Shown here: one piece after another, positions 1-9,255 of the stretch
How the letters are laid out: each line of letters begins with the position of its first letter
Numbering within the stretch: position 1 is the stretch's first letter
Assembly: GCF_017813355.1 (NCBI RefSeq)
Contig: NZ_JAGIYZ010000002.1
Location: forward strand, 1-64,000
Direction of reading: 5' to 3'
Source: Roseomonas nitratireducens
Lineage (GTDB): Bacteria > Pseudomonadota > Alphaproteobacteria > Acetobacterales > Acetobacteraceae
DNA length: 64,000 nt
Position numbers and translations under genes: made by a program
Notes under the pieces: model-generated
What the model was told of the DNA's origin: nothing
The model's database searches: none
The model's input: only the letters and a program-made list of their open reading frames with translations

Positions 1-420
1 CCCCCGCCGCCGCGCCAGCCGGACCCGCCGCCCGAGCCGCCCCGGCCCGAAGAGCCGCTGCCCCTGCCGCCGCCCGAGCCGCCCCCGCCGCCGCCCGAGC
101 GCCCGCCCCAGCCGCCGCCCGGCACCGAGCCCTGCAACGTGGACACCCAGTCCGGTGGGGCGGGGGAGACGCGGACGCGCCACTTCCTTGGCCCGACGCG
201 CGGCCCCGTGTCGCTCGACTACGACACCCAGACGGTGCCGGACCGGATCGAGGTGCGCTATCGCGGTCGCGTGATCGCCTCGACCCCCGGCATGGTCAGC
301 GGCCGCGGGCGGATCGGCTTCGACTGGCAGCCCCAGGGCAACGACTACGTGGTCGAGGTGGTGGTGATCGGCCCCTTCTCGAACACTCGCTGGCGCTATC
401 GCCTGAACTGCCCCAACTGA
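1..420 (+). CDS. C-terminal part of a proline-rich, probably envelope-anchored protein (5' end outside window)
   Basis: The reading frame is open from base 1, so the gene begins upstream and only its last 139 codons are visible. The first ~42 residues are almost entirely Pro with Glu and Arg, typical of a stiff extracytoplasmic linker. The rest is a ~95-residue, probably beta-rich domain bounded by two cysteines (about residue 45, and three from the end), which would fit a disulfide outside the cytoplasm. A GTG at 139 is not a likely start because the proline tract runs into it in frame. It lies 73 bp upstream of srfB on the same strand. The 6051 gene has a similar proline arm next to a membrane anchor, so this may be another bitopic component of the same system. 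No family recognised. Confidence 0.6.
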   Translation, partial: PPPPRQPDPPPEPPRPEEPLPLPPPEPPPPPPERPPQPPPGTEPCNVDTQSGGAGETRTRHFLGPTRGPVSLDYDTQTVPDRIEVRYRGRVIASTPGMVSGRGRIGFDWQPQGNDYVVEVVVIGPFSNTRWRYRLNCPN

Positions 421-446
421 TGTCGCGCGCAGCGATTCCCGTCGGC

Positions 447-476
447 TTGGCGCGGCACGTTGCGCTGCGGCACAAT
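447..476 (+). promoter_or_regulatory. possible sigma-70-type promoter ahead of srfB
   Basis: TTGGCG at 447-452 and CACAAT at 471-476 are separated by 18 bp; each matches four of six consensus positions. A start near 483 would leave only about a 10-base leader before the ATG at 494, with a weak GGAAA ribosome site. The match is modest and the upstream gene may simply be read through. Confidence 0.22.
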
Positions 477-493
477 CCGGCGCACGGAAAGCC

Positions 494-3460
494 ATGTCCA
501 TGAGCGCGACCTCCGCCGGCCTCGTCAGCCTGGTGCCATCCTCCGGCATCCAGTTCCTCGACATCGACTTCGACATGGACCGGCTGCCGCGCGGCGCCCG
601 GTCCTTCTGGGAGGAGACGCTGCGTGAGCAGGTGGACCATGAGGGCAAGTCCCCCACCATCCTGCGCATGCTGGAACAGGATGCGGACGGCAACCTGGCC
701 GACCCGGTCACGCGCCAGGTGCCGCCATCGGACGAGACCTACGCCGTCTCCCGCGCCCAGGCGCTGGAGCCCTTCCTGAACAAATGGGTACCGCTGCCCT
801 ATTTCCGCGTCCATGCCCGCGGGGCGGACGGGAAGGAGGTGTACGACCGCGGCCCGTCCAACTGGGCGCGCGCCTATGTCGCCGAGAAGCCGGCGCGGGA
901 TGCGGAGGGGCGGTCGCACCGCCTCGTTCTCGCCTTCGACACGGCGCTGATGCCGCGCGTGGCCGAGCGCCCCTATGTCGCGCCGGCGCCCGAGGACAGC
1001 GCCCGGCAGCAGGAATTCGCGCCGGTCTGCGGCCATGCCGAGAATGCCTGGTTCCTCAACGAATCCTGGGTCGGGCAGTGGCTCGAGGAAGGGTTCCGCG
1101 AATTGCGGCAGGCGCAGCGCGGCGGGCGCCCGCTGCGGCCGGAGGACTTCCCCCATGCCTGCGAGCATTGGGCGCGCTACCTGACCTTCCTCGGCCTGAT
1201 CGAGGGCATCGGCATCCTGCCCCGCGTGCGGCTGGTCGACGTGGTGTCCGACAACCGCGGCTATGCGCCGATCAACGTCGACCTCGTGCTCGACATCGGC
1301 AATTCGCGCACCTGCGGCGTGCTGGTGGAGGAAGGGCAGGACGCTCCTTCGCTCAACAACTCGCAGGTGCTGGCGCTGCGCGACCTGTCGCGGCCGGAGG
1401 AGACATATGCGCGGCCCTTCGAGAGCCGCGTCGAATTCGCCGTCGGCGCCTTCGGGCGGGACGCCATCTCCCGCCGCTCGGGCCGCGCGAACGCCTTCCG
1501 CTGGCCATCGCCGGTGCGCGTGGGGCCGGAGGCGATGCGCCTTGCCGCCGCGACGCAGGGCAATGAAGGGGCGACGGGCATATCGAGCCCGAAGCGATAC
1601 CTGTGGGACCGGCGGCCGAACGTGCAGGGCTGGCGCTTCAACGGCCGCGCATCGGATGGCGTGACGACCGAGCCGCCCGTCTCCGGCCCCTTCATGGCGC
1701 ATGTGACGGAAACCGGGGAATCGCTGCGCATGATGCGCGGCCGCGGGCAGCCCGCGGTGCGCGCGCGCTTCTCCCGATCCTCGATGTTCACCTTCCTGCT
1801 GACCGAGCTGCTCATGCAGGCGGTCAGCCAGATCAACGCGCCGGCGACGCGCGCGGCGCGCCGCTTCGCCGACGTTCCGCGCCGGCTGCGGCGCGTGATC
1901 CTGACCCTGCCGCCGGCCATGCCGCTCGCCGAGCAGAAGATCCTGCGCGAGCGGGCCGAGGGCGCGGTGAAGCTCGCCTGGGACCTGCTCGGCTGGACCG
2001 AGGCCGGCGGGGCGGCGCCGCCCGAACCGCGCGTGCTGCTGAACCTGGATGAGGCGACGGCGACGCAGGTGGTCTGGCTCTACACCGAGATCACGCAGCG
2101 CCTGCAGGGCGATGCGCAGGGGATGTTCGAACTGGCTGGCCGCGTGCGGCCGGAACGCGGGCCGAATCCCTGCCTGCGCGTGGCTTCCATCGACATCGGC
2201 GGCGGCACGACGGACCTGATGGTCGTCACCTGGTCGGTCGAGAACCGCGATACGATCGTCCCCCGCCAGGAATTCCGCGAAGGCTTCAAGATCGCGGGCG
2301 ACGAGGTGCTGGAGGGGCTGATCACGCATCTGGTCCTGCCGCAGGTCGCCGATGCGCTGCGCGCTGCCGGCATGGCGGACCCGCAGGCCTTCCTGCGCCA
2401 GACGCTTGGCGGGGATCGCGGCGGGCAGAGCGAGGTGGAACGCCATCTCCGCCGGCAATTCGTCGCGCAGGTGCTGGAACCGGCCGGGCTCGCGGTGCTG
2501 CACGCCTATGAGCGGATCGAGGGCCGCGACATGGGCGAGGTGTTCCGCGCCACCATCGGCGCGGTCCTCGGCGCCGCGCCGCAGCCGCCGAACCCGCGCG
2601 CCGTCGCCTTCTTCGAAACCGCGGCGCGCCAGGCCGGCGCCCGCGGCTTCGCCATCGCCGATGTCGAGATCGCCGCCGATGCAAGGCGCGTGGAGGCGGT
2701 GGTGCAGGCCACGCTCGGGCCCGTGCTCGCCGATCTCTGCGAGGTTGTCTGGCACTACGATTGCGACGTGCTGCTGCTGTCCGGCCGGCCGTCGCGGCTG
2801 CGTGCGGTGACCGACATCGTGCTGGCCAAGTCGCCCGTGCCGCCGCACCGGATGGTGGGCATGCATCGCTACGCGGTGGGCGGCTGGTACCCCTTCCGCG
2901 ACGCCAATGCGCGGATCGAGGACCCGAAGACCAGTGCCGCGGTGGGCGCGATGCTGTGCGCGCTGGCGGAAGGGCGGCTCGAATCCTTCCTGATGCGCAC
3001 GAGCCAATTGTCCATGCGCTCCACCGCGCGCTTCATCGGGCGGATGGAGATCTCCGGCCAGATCCGCGAGCAGGGCGTGCTGCTGTCGGAAGTGGACCTT
3101 GAGAAGCGCCCCAACCCGGGCGACGAGGTCGCCTTCACCATGAGCTTCGCCGCGCCGACCTTCCTCGGCTTCCGGCAATTGCCGATCGAGCGCTGGCCCG
3201 CGACCGCGCTCTACGCGCTGGAATTCGCCAATCCCGAAAGCGTGCCGCGCATGGCGCTGCCGCTGCGCGTCAAGATCCGGCGCGCGGACATGGACCCCGA
3301 CGCGCCGGGGCAGGAGGAGAAGCGCGAGGATTTCCGCGTCGAGGAGATCGAGGATGCGGAAGGCACCGCGCTCCGGCGCACCGATGTCGAGATCAGGCTG
3401 CAGACGATGAAGAGCGAAGCCGGATACTGGCGCGACACCGGCGTGGTGGGGCTGGCATGA
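494..3460 (+). CDS. srfB: SrfB-family protein (actin/Hsp70-like ATPase fold)
   Basis: This 988-residue protein matches the SrfB 'virulence factor' family, named from the Salmonella srfABC operon; its biochemical role is not established. Two phosphate-binding signatures of the actin/Hsp70 (ASKHA) fold are visible: DIGNSRT at about residues 267-273 and DIGGGTTD at about 567-574. The ~260-residue N-terminal part before the first signature is family-specific. There is no signal peptide or membrane segment, so it should be cytoplasmic. The stop overlaps the srfC start by 4 bp (ATGA), implying translational coupling and probably a stoichiometric complex. Family membership is solid; ATP binding is inferred from the motifs. 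Confidence 0.85.
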   Translation: MSMSATSAGLVSLVPSSGIQFLDIDFDMDRLPRGARSFWEETLREQVDHEGKSPTILRMLEQDADGNLADPVTRQVPPSDETYAVSRAQALEPFLNKWVPLPYFRVHARGADGKEVYDRGPSNWARAYVAEKPARDAEGRSHRLVLAFDTALMPRVAERPYVAPAPEDSARQQEFAPVCGHAENAWFLNESWVGQWLEEGFRELRQAQRGGRPLRPEDFPHACEHWARYLTFLGLIEGIGILPRVRLVDVVSDNRGYAPINVDLVLDIGNSRTCGVLVEEGQDAPSLNNSQVLALRDLSRPEETYARPFESRVEFAVGAFGRDAISRRSGRANAFRWPSPVRVGPEAMRLAAATQGNEGATGISSPKRYLWDRRPNVQGWRFNGRASDGVTTEPPVSGPFMAHVTETGESLRMMRGRGQPAVRARFSRSSMFTFLLTELLMQAVSQINAPATRAARRFADVPRRLRRVILTLPPAMPLAEQKILRERAEGAVKLAWDLLGWTEAGGAAPPEPRVLLNLDEATATQVVWLYTEITQRLQGDAQGMFELAGRVRPERGPNPCLRVASIDIGGGTTDLMVVTWSVENRDTIVPRQEFREGFKIAGDEVLEGLITHLVLPQVADALRAAGMADPQAFLRQTLGGDRGGQSEVERHLRRQFVAQVLEPAGLAVLHAYERIEGRDMGEVFRATIGAVLGAAPQPPNPRAVAFFETAARQAGARGFAIADVEIAADARRVEAVVQATLGPVLADLCEVVWHYDCDVLLLSGRPSRLRAVTDIVLAKSPVPPHRMVGMHRYAVGGWYPFRDANARIEDPKTSAAVGAMLCALAEGRLESFLMRTSQLSMRSTARFIGRMEISGQIREQGVLLSEVDLEKRPNPGDEVAFTMSFAAPTFLGFRQLPIERWPATALYALEFANPESVPRMALPLRVKIRRADMDPDAPGQEEKREDFRVEEIEDAEGTALRRTDVEIRLQTMKSEAGYWRDTGVVGLA

Positions 3461-6054
3461 GGCTTGATTCCAGCAGCGATGCGAGCCTGGCCGCCGCGGC
3501 GCGCAACACCGCGGAAGCCGCCGCCGAGGCGGTCGGCTGGCTCGGTGACAACCGCGCCAAGGTGCGCGAGGAAGCCCAGGCGATCGCGCGCGACTTCCGC
3601 AAGTTCGCCCGCCGCGCCCGCAAGCTGGAGGCCGCCGCCGAGCGGCCGATGTGCGTGGCGGTCTTCGGGCCCTCGCAATCCGGCAAATCCTACCTGATCA
3701 GCGCGCTGGCGCGGCGCGGGCAGGAACCGGTGACGGCGCTGTTCGAAGGCCGCGCGCTGGATTTCGTCCGCGACATCAACCCCGAAGGCGGGCAGGAGGC
3801 GACCGGCCTCGTCACGCGCTTCACGCTGCGCCCGCCCTCGGCGCTGCCGGGGCATCCCGTCGCGCTGCGCCTGCTGTCGCAGACGGATGTCATCAAGATC
3901 CTCGGCAACACCTTCCTCGAGGATTTCGACCCGGCCGAGGTCGACATCCCGTCGCCGGAGCTGGTCCAGTCCCATTGCGCGCGCTTCGCCGCGCGCGCCG
4001 GTGCGGAGCCCATCGACCGCCTGACCGAGGACGATGTCGACGACCTGCGGGAGTATTTCGAGGGGCTGTTCCGCGGCCATCCGCTGGTCCCCGGCCTCGG
4101 TTCTGCCTTCTGGATCCAGGCGGCGAACATCGCGCCGCGCCTGCCGGTCGCCGAGCGCGCCGCCTTCTTCTCGATCCTGTGGAACGGGCATGAGGCCTTC
4201 ACCGGCGCCGGGCGGGAGTTGCTCGCGGCGCTCGCCGCGCTCGACTTCCCGGACGAGGCCTTCGCGCCGCTCGAGGCGCTGTCGCCGCGCGAGACGTCGA
4301 TCATCGACGTGCGCACGCTGTTCGCGCTGGGCGATCCGTCGGACGGCAAGCTCGCGGTGCGCACGCGCGCCGGGCGGCAGGCGATGCTGCCGCGCGCGGC
4401 GCTCGCCGCGCTGGTCGCGGAGCTGACCATCGCGCTGCGCGACAAGCCCTGGGATTTCTTCGACGTCACCGACCTGCTCGACTTCCCCGGCGCGCGGTCG
4501 CGCGAGAAGCTGACGCAGCCGGGCCGGTTCCTGGCGGAAAAGGGCAAGCTTCCGGGCCTCTTCCTCCGCGGCAAGGTCGCCTACCTCTATCAGCGCTACT
4601 GCGCGGAGCAGGAGATCACCTCCATGCTCCTGTGCATCGGGCCGTCCAACCAGGAAGTCCGCACCCTGCCGCGCATGATCAAGGACTGGGTGGACGGCAC
4701 GCTCGGCGCGACGCCGGAGGAACGCGCGCGCCACCGGAACGCGCTGTTCCTGGTGCTGACCAAGTTCGACACCGAGTTCGAGGAGAAGAAGGGCGCGACG
4801 GAGGGCACGGGCAGCCGCTGGACCATCCGGCTCAACGCCTCGCTGCTCGACTTCTTCGGCAAGGAGCATGACTGGCCGCGCAACTGGGCCGCCGGCGCGC
4901 CTTTCGCGAACACCTACTGGCTGCGCAATCCGAACGTCGCGGCGAAGCACATCCTCGACTATGACGAGCATGGCCGGGAGGCCGCGCTGCGCCCTTCGGA
5001 ATCCGCGCGCATCGCGCGGCTGCGCGACGAGTTCCTGGCCAACGAGGACGGCCGGCGCCACTTCGCCGACCCCGCCCGCGCCTGGGACGCGGCGATGACG
5101 CTGAACGACGGCGGCATCTCCCACCTCGCGGAAAGCCTGCGTCCGGTCTGCGACCCCGCGATCAAGCGCGGGCAGATCGTCGCGCGGCTGGAAGCGCTGC
5201 GCGCCGACATGGCGGTGCGCCTGACGCCCTATTTCCACTCGGGCGACCTCGCCGCGGAACTGGCGAAGCGGCGGGAGGAAGCGCGCGTGGTCAGCCGGGC
5301 GCTCGTCGCCTGCGCCGCCGCGCAGGGTTTCGGGCGTCTGATCCGCAGCCTGCAGGTGACGCCGGAGGAACTGACCTCCGCCTGGTGGCGCATGCAGACG
5401 GAGCCGGCCGAGGAAGCCCCCGTCGGCGCCAGGGCGGGGGAGGAGGACTACCTTGCCGAGCTCGGCGACCTTGTCGCGCCCGCGGCCGGGGGCGAGCACC
5501 GCGCGCGCGACGCCTTCGAGCGCTACGCCGACATGGCCGTCGCGGAGTGGATGGAGAAGATGCATCGCGCGGCCGCCGAGCCCGAGACCGCCGAGCAGCT
5601 GAAGCTGCCGCGGGAGGCAGCGAACGTGCTGGTCGCGCAGATTGGCGCCGGCGCTCGGCGCACCGCCCTGTCCGCGCGCATCGCTCAGCGGCTGCGCGAG
5701 GCGGCGTCCTATCGCCAGAAGCTGTCCGAGAGCGCGAGCAAGCCCGTGCTGGTCGCCGAAGGGATGGTGAACCGCTACGTCCACACGCTCGGCTATGCGG
5801 AATTGCCGCCTGAGCAGCGCCCGCGCGCTGGGCGCACCGACCGGCCCGTCTTCGCCCCGCGCCCGCCGGTCAACGGCATGCCGCATCTCGGCCCGCAGCC
5901 GGAATCCTACGACAAGCAGTTCCATGTCGACTGGATCAGCGCCTTCGCGCGGCTGGTGGAGGAGAATGCCAGCGCGCCCGGTGGGCAGGAGGTGGATGTC
6001 GCGCAGAATGCGCGGCTGGCGAAGATCCTGACGGCGCTCGGCCAGGCCGCATGA
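3457..6054 (+). CDS. srfC: SrfC-family large P-loop GTPase-like protein
   Basis: The 865-residue protein fits the SrfC family. GTPase landmarks are readable: a P-loop GPSQSGKS at residues 71-78, a DFPG (G3-like DxxG) near 342-345 and TKFD (G4-like, N/TKxD) near 435-438. The unusually long G1-G3 and G3-G4 spacing resembles large dynamin-like or septin-like GTPases more than small ones. The first ~65 residues are Ala/Arg/Glu-rich and probably helical, as is much of the C-terminal half. No membrane segment is seen. It overlaps srfB upstream and the membrane-protein gene downstream by 4 bp each, so the three are probably made together. Family assignment is confident; GTP rather than ATP preference is inferred from the TKFD motif. 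Confidence 0.82.
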   Translation: MRLDSSSDASLAAAARNTAEAAAEAVGWLGDNRAKVREEAQAIARDFRKFARRARKLEAAAERPMCVAVFGPSQSGKSYLISALARRGQEPVTALFEGRALDFVRDINPEGGQEATGLVTRFTLRPPSALPGHPVALRLLSQTDVIKILGNTFLEDFDPAEVDIPSPELVQSHCARFAARAGAEPIDRLTEDDVDDLREYFEGLFRGHPLVPGLGSAFWIQAANIAPRLPVAERAAFFSILWNGHEAFTGAGRELLAALAALDFPDEAFAPLEALSPRETSIIDVRTLFALGDPSDGKLAVRTRAGRQAMLPRAALAALVAELTIALRDKPWDFFDVTDLLDFPGARSREKLTQPGRFLAEKGKLPGLFLRGKVAYLYQRYCAEQEITSMLLCIGPSNQEVRTLPRMIKDWVDGTLGATPEERARHRNALFLVLTKFDTEFEEKKGATEGTGSRWTIRLNASLLDFFGKEHDWPRNWAAGAPFANTYWLRNPNVAAKHILDYDEHGREAALRPSESARIARLRDEFLANEDGRRHFADPARAWDAAMTLNDGGISHLAESLRPVCDPAIKRGQIVARLEALRADMAVRLTPYFHSGDLAAELAKRREEARVVSRALVACAAAQGFGRLIRSLQVTPEELTSAWWRMQTEPAEEAPVGARAGEEDYLAELGDLVAPAAGGEHRARDAFERYADMAVAEWMEKMHRAAAEPETAEQLKLPREAANVLVAQIGAGARRTALSARIAQRLREAASYRQKLSESASKPVLVAEGMVNRYVHTLGYAELPPEQRPRAGRTDRPVFAPRPPVNGMPHLGPQPESYDKQFHVDWISAFARLVEENASAPGGQEVDVAQNARLAKILTALGQAA

Positions 6055-7172
6055 CGGAGGTGCTCGCCGCCGCCGATCCCGCGCATCCGGAAGGCGGCCA
6101 TGCCGTGCTTCTGCTGCGCGGCGTGGCCGAACTGCCCGCCGACCCGCGCTTCCGCATCCTGCGCGAAGGCTGGACCAAGGGCACGCTGGGCCCGGAAGGC
6201 TGGCAGGTGGGCGACGCGCTGCTGAGCCCGGATCGCGTCGAGACCTCGCCGCAGGGCGTGCGGCTCTATCTCGGCCCGCATGTCGTGGATTGGCTGGAAG
6301 CCGGGCCGGTGCAGTTCCGCCTGCCCGCCGCGCGGATCGAGGCGCCGGTCTTCTGGCCGGACATCGCGCCGCTGCATGGCGGCAGCGGGAACGCCATCGC
6401 GGGGCCGCCGCCCGCGCCGCGCGCCGCGCCGCCACCGCCCCCTCCGCCGCCGCCGCCCCTGCCGGGCATGGACACGGACGCGACGGTGATGATGGCGCCG
6501 CGCGCCGCGCCGCCGCCGCCCCCGCTGTCCGTGCCGCAGCCGGCGGCGCCGGCGAAGGGTGGCTCGGCGCTGCCCTGGATCCTGTTGCTGCTTCTGCTGG
6601 TGGTGGGTGCCGGCGGCGGTGGTGCCTATTGGTGGTTCGTGCTGCGGGACCAGGCGCCGGTCGTGGCCGAGGCGCCGCCGCCCCCGCCTGCAACGCCCAC
6701 GGCGCCGCCGGTCGCGCCACCCGCGCCCGAACCGCCCCGCGCCCCGGAAGCGCCGCTGCCGCCCGTGCGGCCGCAGCCCGTGCCGGCCGCGCCTGCGTCG
6801 CTCGACAGCCTCTCGGTGCCGGAGGTGATCGCCCGCGCCCCGTCCCCCACGGCGATCGCCGCGGAAGCCGCGCGCCGCTTCGAAGCGGGTCGCCATGACG
6901 ATGCGCTGCTGCTGTGGGAAGCGGCGGCGCGCGCGGGGCACGCGGCCTCGATCACGCGGCTCGCGGGCCTGTACGACCCGGTCGGCTTCCAGCCCGGCCG
7001 GCCCTTCCGCGACCCCGATCCGCGCCAGGCGGCACGCCACTACCGCGACGCGATCGCGGCCGGCGACGCCGCCGCGGCCGAACCGCGCGCGCGCCTGCGC
7101 CGCTGGCTCGAGGACCGGGCGCGGGAAGGGGACATCAACGCGCCGCTCACGCTTCGGGATTTCTGGCAATGA
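6051..7172 (+). CDS. bitopic membrane protein with proline-rich arms and Sel1/TPR-like C-terminus
   Basis: The order in this 373-residue protein is a ~110-residue N-terminal domain, a Pro/Ala-rich stretch with runs of five to eight prolines (~120-170), one strong membrane helix (about 172-198, LPWILLLLLLVVGAGGGG then aromatics), a second Pro-rich arm (~205-250) and a C-terminal helical domain. The C-terminus resembles Sel1/TPR repeats (ALLLWEAAARAGHAASITRL, then a similar RHYRDAIAAGDAAA segment). With no signal peptide, the N-terminus should be cytoplasmic and the Sel1-like end periplasmic. Position between srfC and a secreted VWA protein, with 4-bp overlaps on both sides, makes it the obvious link between cytoplasmic SrfBC and periplasmic partners. 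That linking role is inference. Confidence 0.7.
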   Translation: MTEVLAAADPAHPEGGHAVLLLRGVAELPADPRFRILREGWTKGTLGPEGWQVGDALLSPDRVETSPQGVRLYLGPHVVDWLEAGPVQFRLPAARIEAPVFWPDIAPLHGGSGNAIAGPPPAPRAAPPPPPPPPPPLPGMDTDATVMMAPRAAPPPPPLSVPQPAAPAKGGSALPWILLLLLLVVGAGGGGAYWWFVLRDQAPVVAEAPPPPPATPTAPPVAPPAPEPPRAPEAPLPPVRPQPVPAAPASLDSLSVPEVIARAPSPTAIAAEAARRFEAGRHDDALLLWEAAARAGHAASITRLAGLYDPVGFQPGRPFRDPDPRQAARHYRDAIAAGDAAAAEPRARLRRWLEDRAREGDINAPLTLRDFWQ

Positions 7173-9091
7173 CGCCGCGCCGCCTTCTGCTTCTCGCCTC
7201 CGTCGCCCTGCTGCCCTTGGCGGCGGAGGCGCAGACCGCCGATACGCGGGCGGTGCGCCCAGGCACGCGCCAGCCGCTGCTGATCCCCGGCAAGACGACG
7301 CTGTTCCAGCGCGTGATCCTTCGCCCCGGCGCGACGCTGCATGCCCAGCCCGGTGCGGCGCAGGGCCGCCCGCTCGCCGGCTTCTCCGTCGCGCATGTCT
7401 ATGCGCGACGCGATGGCTGGATCGAGATCGGGCGCGAGGCCGATGGCCGCGTCGATGGCTGGGTGAGGGAGGATCGCGCGATCGACTGGCGCCACGCCAT
7501 GGTCGGCGCCTTCACCAACCCCGCGGGGCGGGAGCGGGCTATGTTCCTGCGCGACGCGGCGAGCCTGCGCGGCCTGCTCACCTCCCCGCAGATCGGCCCC
7601 GAGGCGGCGGCGCTGCGGGCCGCGGCCGGCCAGCCCGGCAGCCCGGTGCTGGCGATGGAGCCCGAGACCTTCATCGACATCCAGCGCAACTTCTACCTGC
7701 TGCCGATCCTCGAGGCGGAGACCGTCCAGCGCCGCGACGGGACGCAGATGCGGATGCTCGAGGTGATCTCCGCCCCGGCGGAACTGCGCCAGGCGCCGCA
7801 GCAGGCGGACCCGGCGCGGCTGCGCGACTTCCGCGGGGCGATCGTGTTCGTGGTGGACACCACGATCTCCATGCAGCCCTACATCGACCGGACGCGCGAT
7901 GCGATCCGCCGCATCGTCGGGCGCATCGGCGACACGGCGGTGCGCGACAATTTCCGCTTCGGAATGGTAGCCTACCGGGCCGACATATCCGCCCGCCCGC
8001 AACTGGAATACGTCACGCGGCTGGTCGCGGCGCCCGACCTTTCCCGCCCGCCGGCGGCGATCCTGCCGGCGCTGGAAGGCGTGCGCGCGGCCACCGTCTC
8101 GACCGAGCAGTTCGACGAGGACGCGATCGCCGGCCTTCGCGTCGGGCTCGATCAGGTGGACTGGCCGCAATTCGGCGGCCGCTACATGGTGCTCATCACC
8201 GATGCCGGCGCGCTGGATGCGACCGACCCCAAATCCCAGACACGGCTCGGCATTCCGGAAATCCGCGCCCTTGCCGATGCCCGCGGCGTGGCGCTGTTCA
8301 CCATCCACCTGCTGACGCCCGAAGGGCGCGCGAACCATGCCCAGGCGCGCGCGCAGTACACCGAATTGACGCGCGCGGGGGCCGCGGGCTCGCTCTACTT
8401 CCCCGTGGAAGGCGGCAGCCCGCAGGCCTTCGAGCGCGTGGTGAACGGCCTGACCAACGCGCTGTTCCGCCAGGTGGCGGACACCGTCGGGCGCCCGGTC
8501 GGCGGCGTGGAGCCCGCCCGCACGCCGGAGGCCGAGCGCATCGCCCAGCAGGTCGAGATCGTCGCGACGGCGATGCGGCTTGCCTATCTCGGACGGGAAG
8601 GGGGCACGACGGCGCCCGACGTGGTGCGCTCCTTCGTGACGGATCGCGACCTCGCGGATCCGACGCTCGCCGCGCTCGATGTGCGCGTGCTGCTGACGCG
8701 CAACCAACTGTCCGACCTGTCGCAGGCGCTGACGCGCATCCTCGATGCGGGGCTCGCGGGGCGGACCGATCCGCGTTCCTTCTTCGGCCAGCTGCGCGCG
8801 GCCTTCGCGGCGACGGCGCGGGACCCGCAGCGGCTGGGCAACCTCGCGCGCGTGGGCCAGGCACTTGGCGAATACCTGGATGGACTGCCCTACCAGAGCC
8901 AGGTGATGGAACTGACCGAGCAGGAATGGCTCGCCATGGGTGCTGCCGCGCAGCGGGAACTGATCAACGGTATCGAGGCCAAGCTGCGCCTGTACCAGGA
9001 ATTCGCCGCGCGGCCGGACCTGTGGGTGACGCTCGACGGGCGGCCGGGGGGCGAGGCCTTCTTCCCGGTGCCGCTCGAAGCCTTGCCGTGA
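7169..9091 (+). CDS. exported von Willebrand factor A (VWA) domain protein, PpkA-VWA-like
   Basis: The ATG at 7169 overlaps the upstream stop (ATGA) and opens a cleavable signal peptide (RRLLLLASVALLPLAAEAQ), so this start is preferred over longer in-frame ones. The mature ~620-residue protein has an N-terminal SH3-like stretch (FSVAHVYARRDGWIEIG) that may bind peptidoglycan or protein. A VWA domain follows from about residue 222, with a MIDAS-like DTTIS at 230-234 and an ITDAG strand near 350. The final ~170 residues are helical. The DTTISMQPYIDRT string closely resembles, from memory, the C-terminal VWA part of the type VI secretion kinase PpkA, but there is no kinase domain. It probably acts as a periplasmic metal-dependent adhesion or sensing partner of the TagTSR-like genes downstream. 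Confidence 0.75.
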   Translation: MTPRRLLLLASVALLPLAAEAQTADTRAVRPGTRQPLLIPGKTTLFQRVILRPGATLHAQPGAAQGRPLAGFSVAHVYARRDGWIEIGREADGRVDGWVREDRAIDWRHAMVGAFTNPAGRERAMFLRDAASLRGLLTSPQIGPEAAALRAAAGQPGSPVLAMEPETFIDIQRNFYLLPILEAETVQRRDGTQMRMLEVISAPAELRQAPQQADPARLRDFRGAIVFVVDTTISMQPYIDRTRDAIRRIVGRIGDTAVRDNFRFGMVAYRADISARPQLEYVTRLVAAPDLSRPPAAILPALEGVRAATVSTEQFDEDAIAGLRVGLDQVDWPQFGGRYMVLITDAGALDATDPKSQTRLGIPEIRALADARGVALFTIHLLTPEGRANHAQARAQYTELTRAGAAGSLYFPVEGGSPQAFERVVNGLTNALFRQVADTVGRPVGGVEPARTPEAERIAQQVEIVATAMRLAYLGREGGTTAPDVVRSFVTDRDLADPTLAALDVRVLLTRNQLSDLSQALTRILDAGLAGRTDPRSFFGQLRAAFAATARDPQRLGNLARVGQALGEYLDGLPYQSQVMELTEQEWLAMGAAAQRELINGIEAKLRLYQEFAARPDLWVTLDGRPGGEAFFPVPLEALP

Positions 9092-9094
9092 GAT

Positions 9095-9148
9095 TTTGCC
9101 CGCCTCAGGCGCCGGCGCAGCTTTGCCCGCCTCAGGCGCCGGCGCCGC
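9095..9148 (+). repeat. two tandem copies of a 27-bp GC-rich unit
   Basis: Starting four bases after the VWA stop, a 24-bp sequence beginning TTTGCCCGCC and ending GCCGGCGC occurs at 9095-9118 and again at 9122-9145, a 27-bp period. Each unit contains the palindrome GCGCCGGCGC, so each could also fold locally. It sits in the 289-bp gap (9092-9380) that is the largest in the operon. Function unknown; candidates are an RNA-processing or attenuation element, or a simple slippage duplication. Confidence 0.75.
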
Positions 9149-9230
9149 CATCCGGCGGCCTGGCTTGCGCGCCGGGCGCTGGAGCGTTGGGCGCGGCGTT
9201 TGGTCTGGGCGCGGTCGCGCTGTGCGCTCC

Positions 9231-9255
9231 CGGATCGAGGCGCGGCCTCGATCCG
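9231..9255 (+). repeat. perfect 11-bp inverted repeat in the operon gap
   Basis: CGGATCGAGGC (9231-9241) and GCCTCGATCCG (9245-9255) form a perfect 11-bp stem with a 3-base GCG loop. No T-run follows, so it is not a classical intrinsic terminator. It may stabilise or partly terminate the mRNA between the srfBC half and the ABC-transporter half of the operon, or be a repetitive extragenic palindrome. Confidence 0.6.

Noticed and set aside
296-3178. 960-codon open frame on the minus strand opposite srfB, with similar giant frames at 3211-6720, 7040-9151, 16135-19092 and 35916-38540
   Set aside because: Very high GC makes stop codons rare in shadow frames. Products are Arg/Ala/His/Gln-rich with no domain, and the + or opposite strand carries clear family proteins in the same place.
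6051-7172. SrfA of the Salmonella srfABC operon
   Set aside because: Order differs (after srfC) and the proline-arm/Sel1 layout shows no resemblance I can recognise to SrfA; left unnamed.
9095-9145. CRISPR-like or attachment-site direct repeat
   Set aside because: Only two copies with a 3-base spacing and no cas genes, integrase or mobile element near; better seen as a short tandem duplication.
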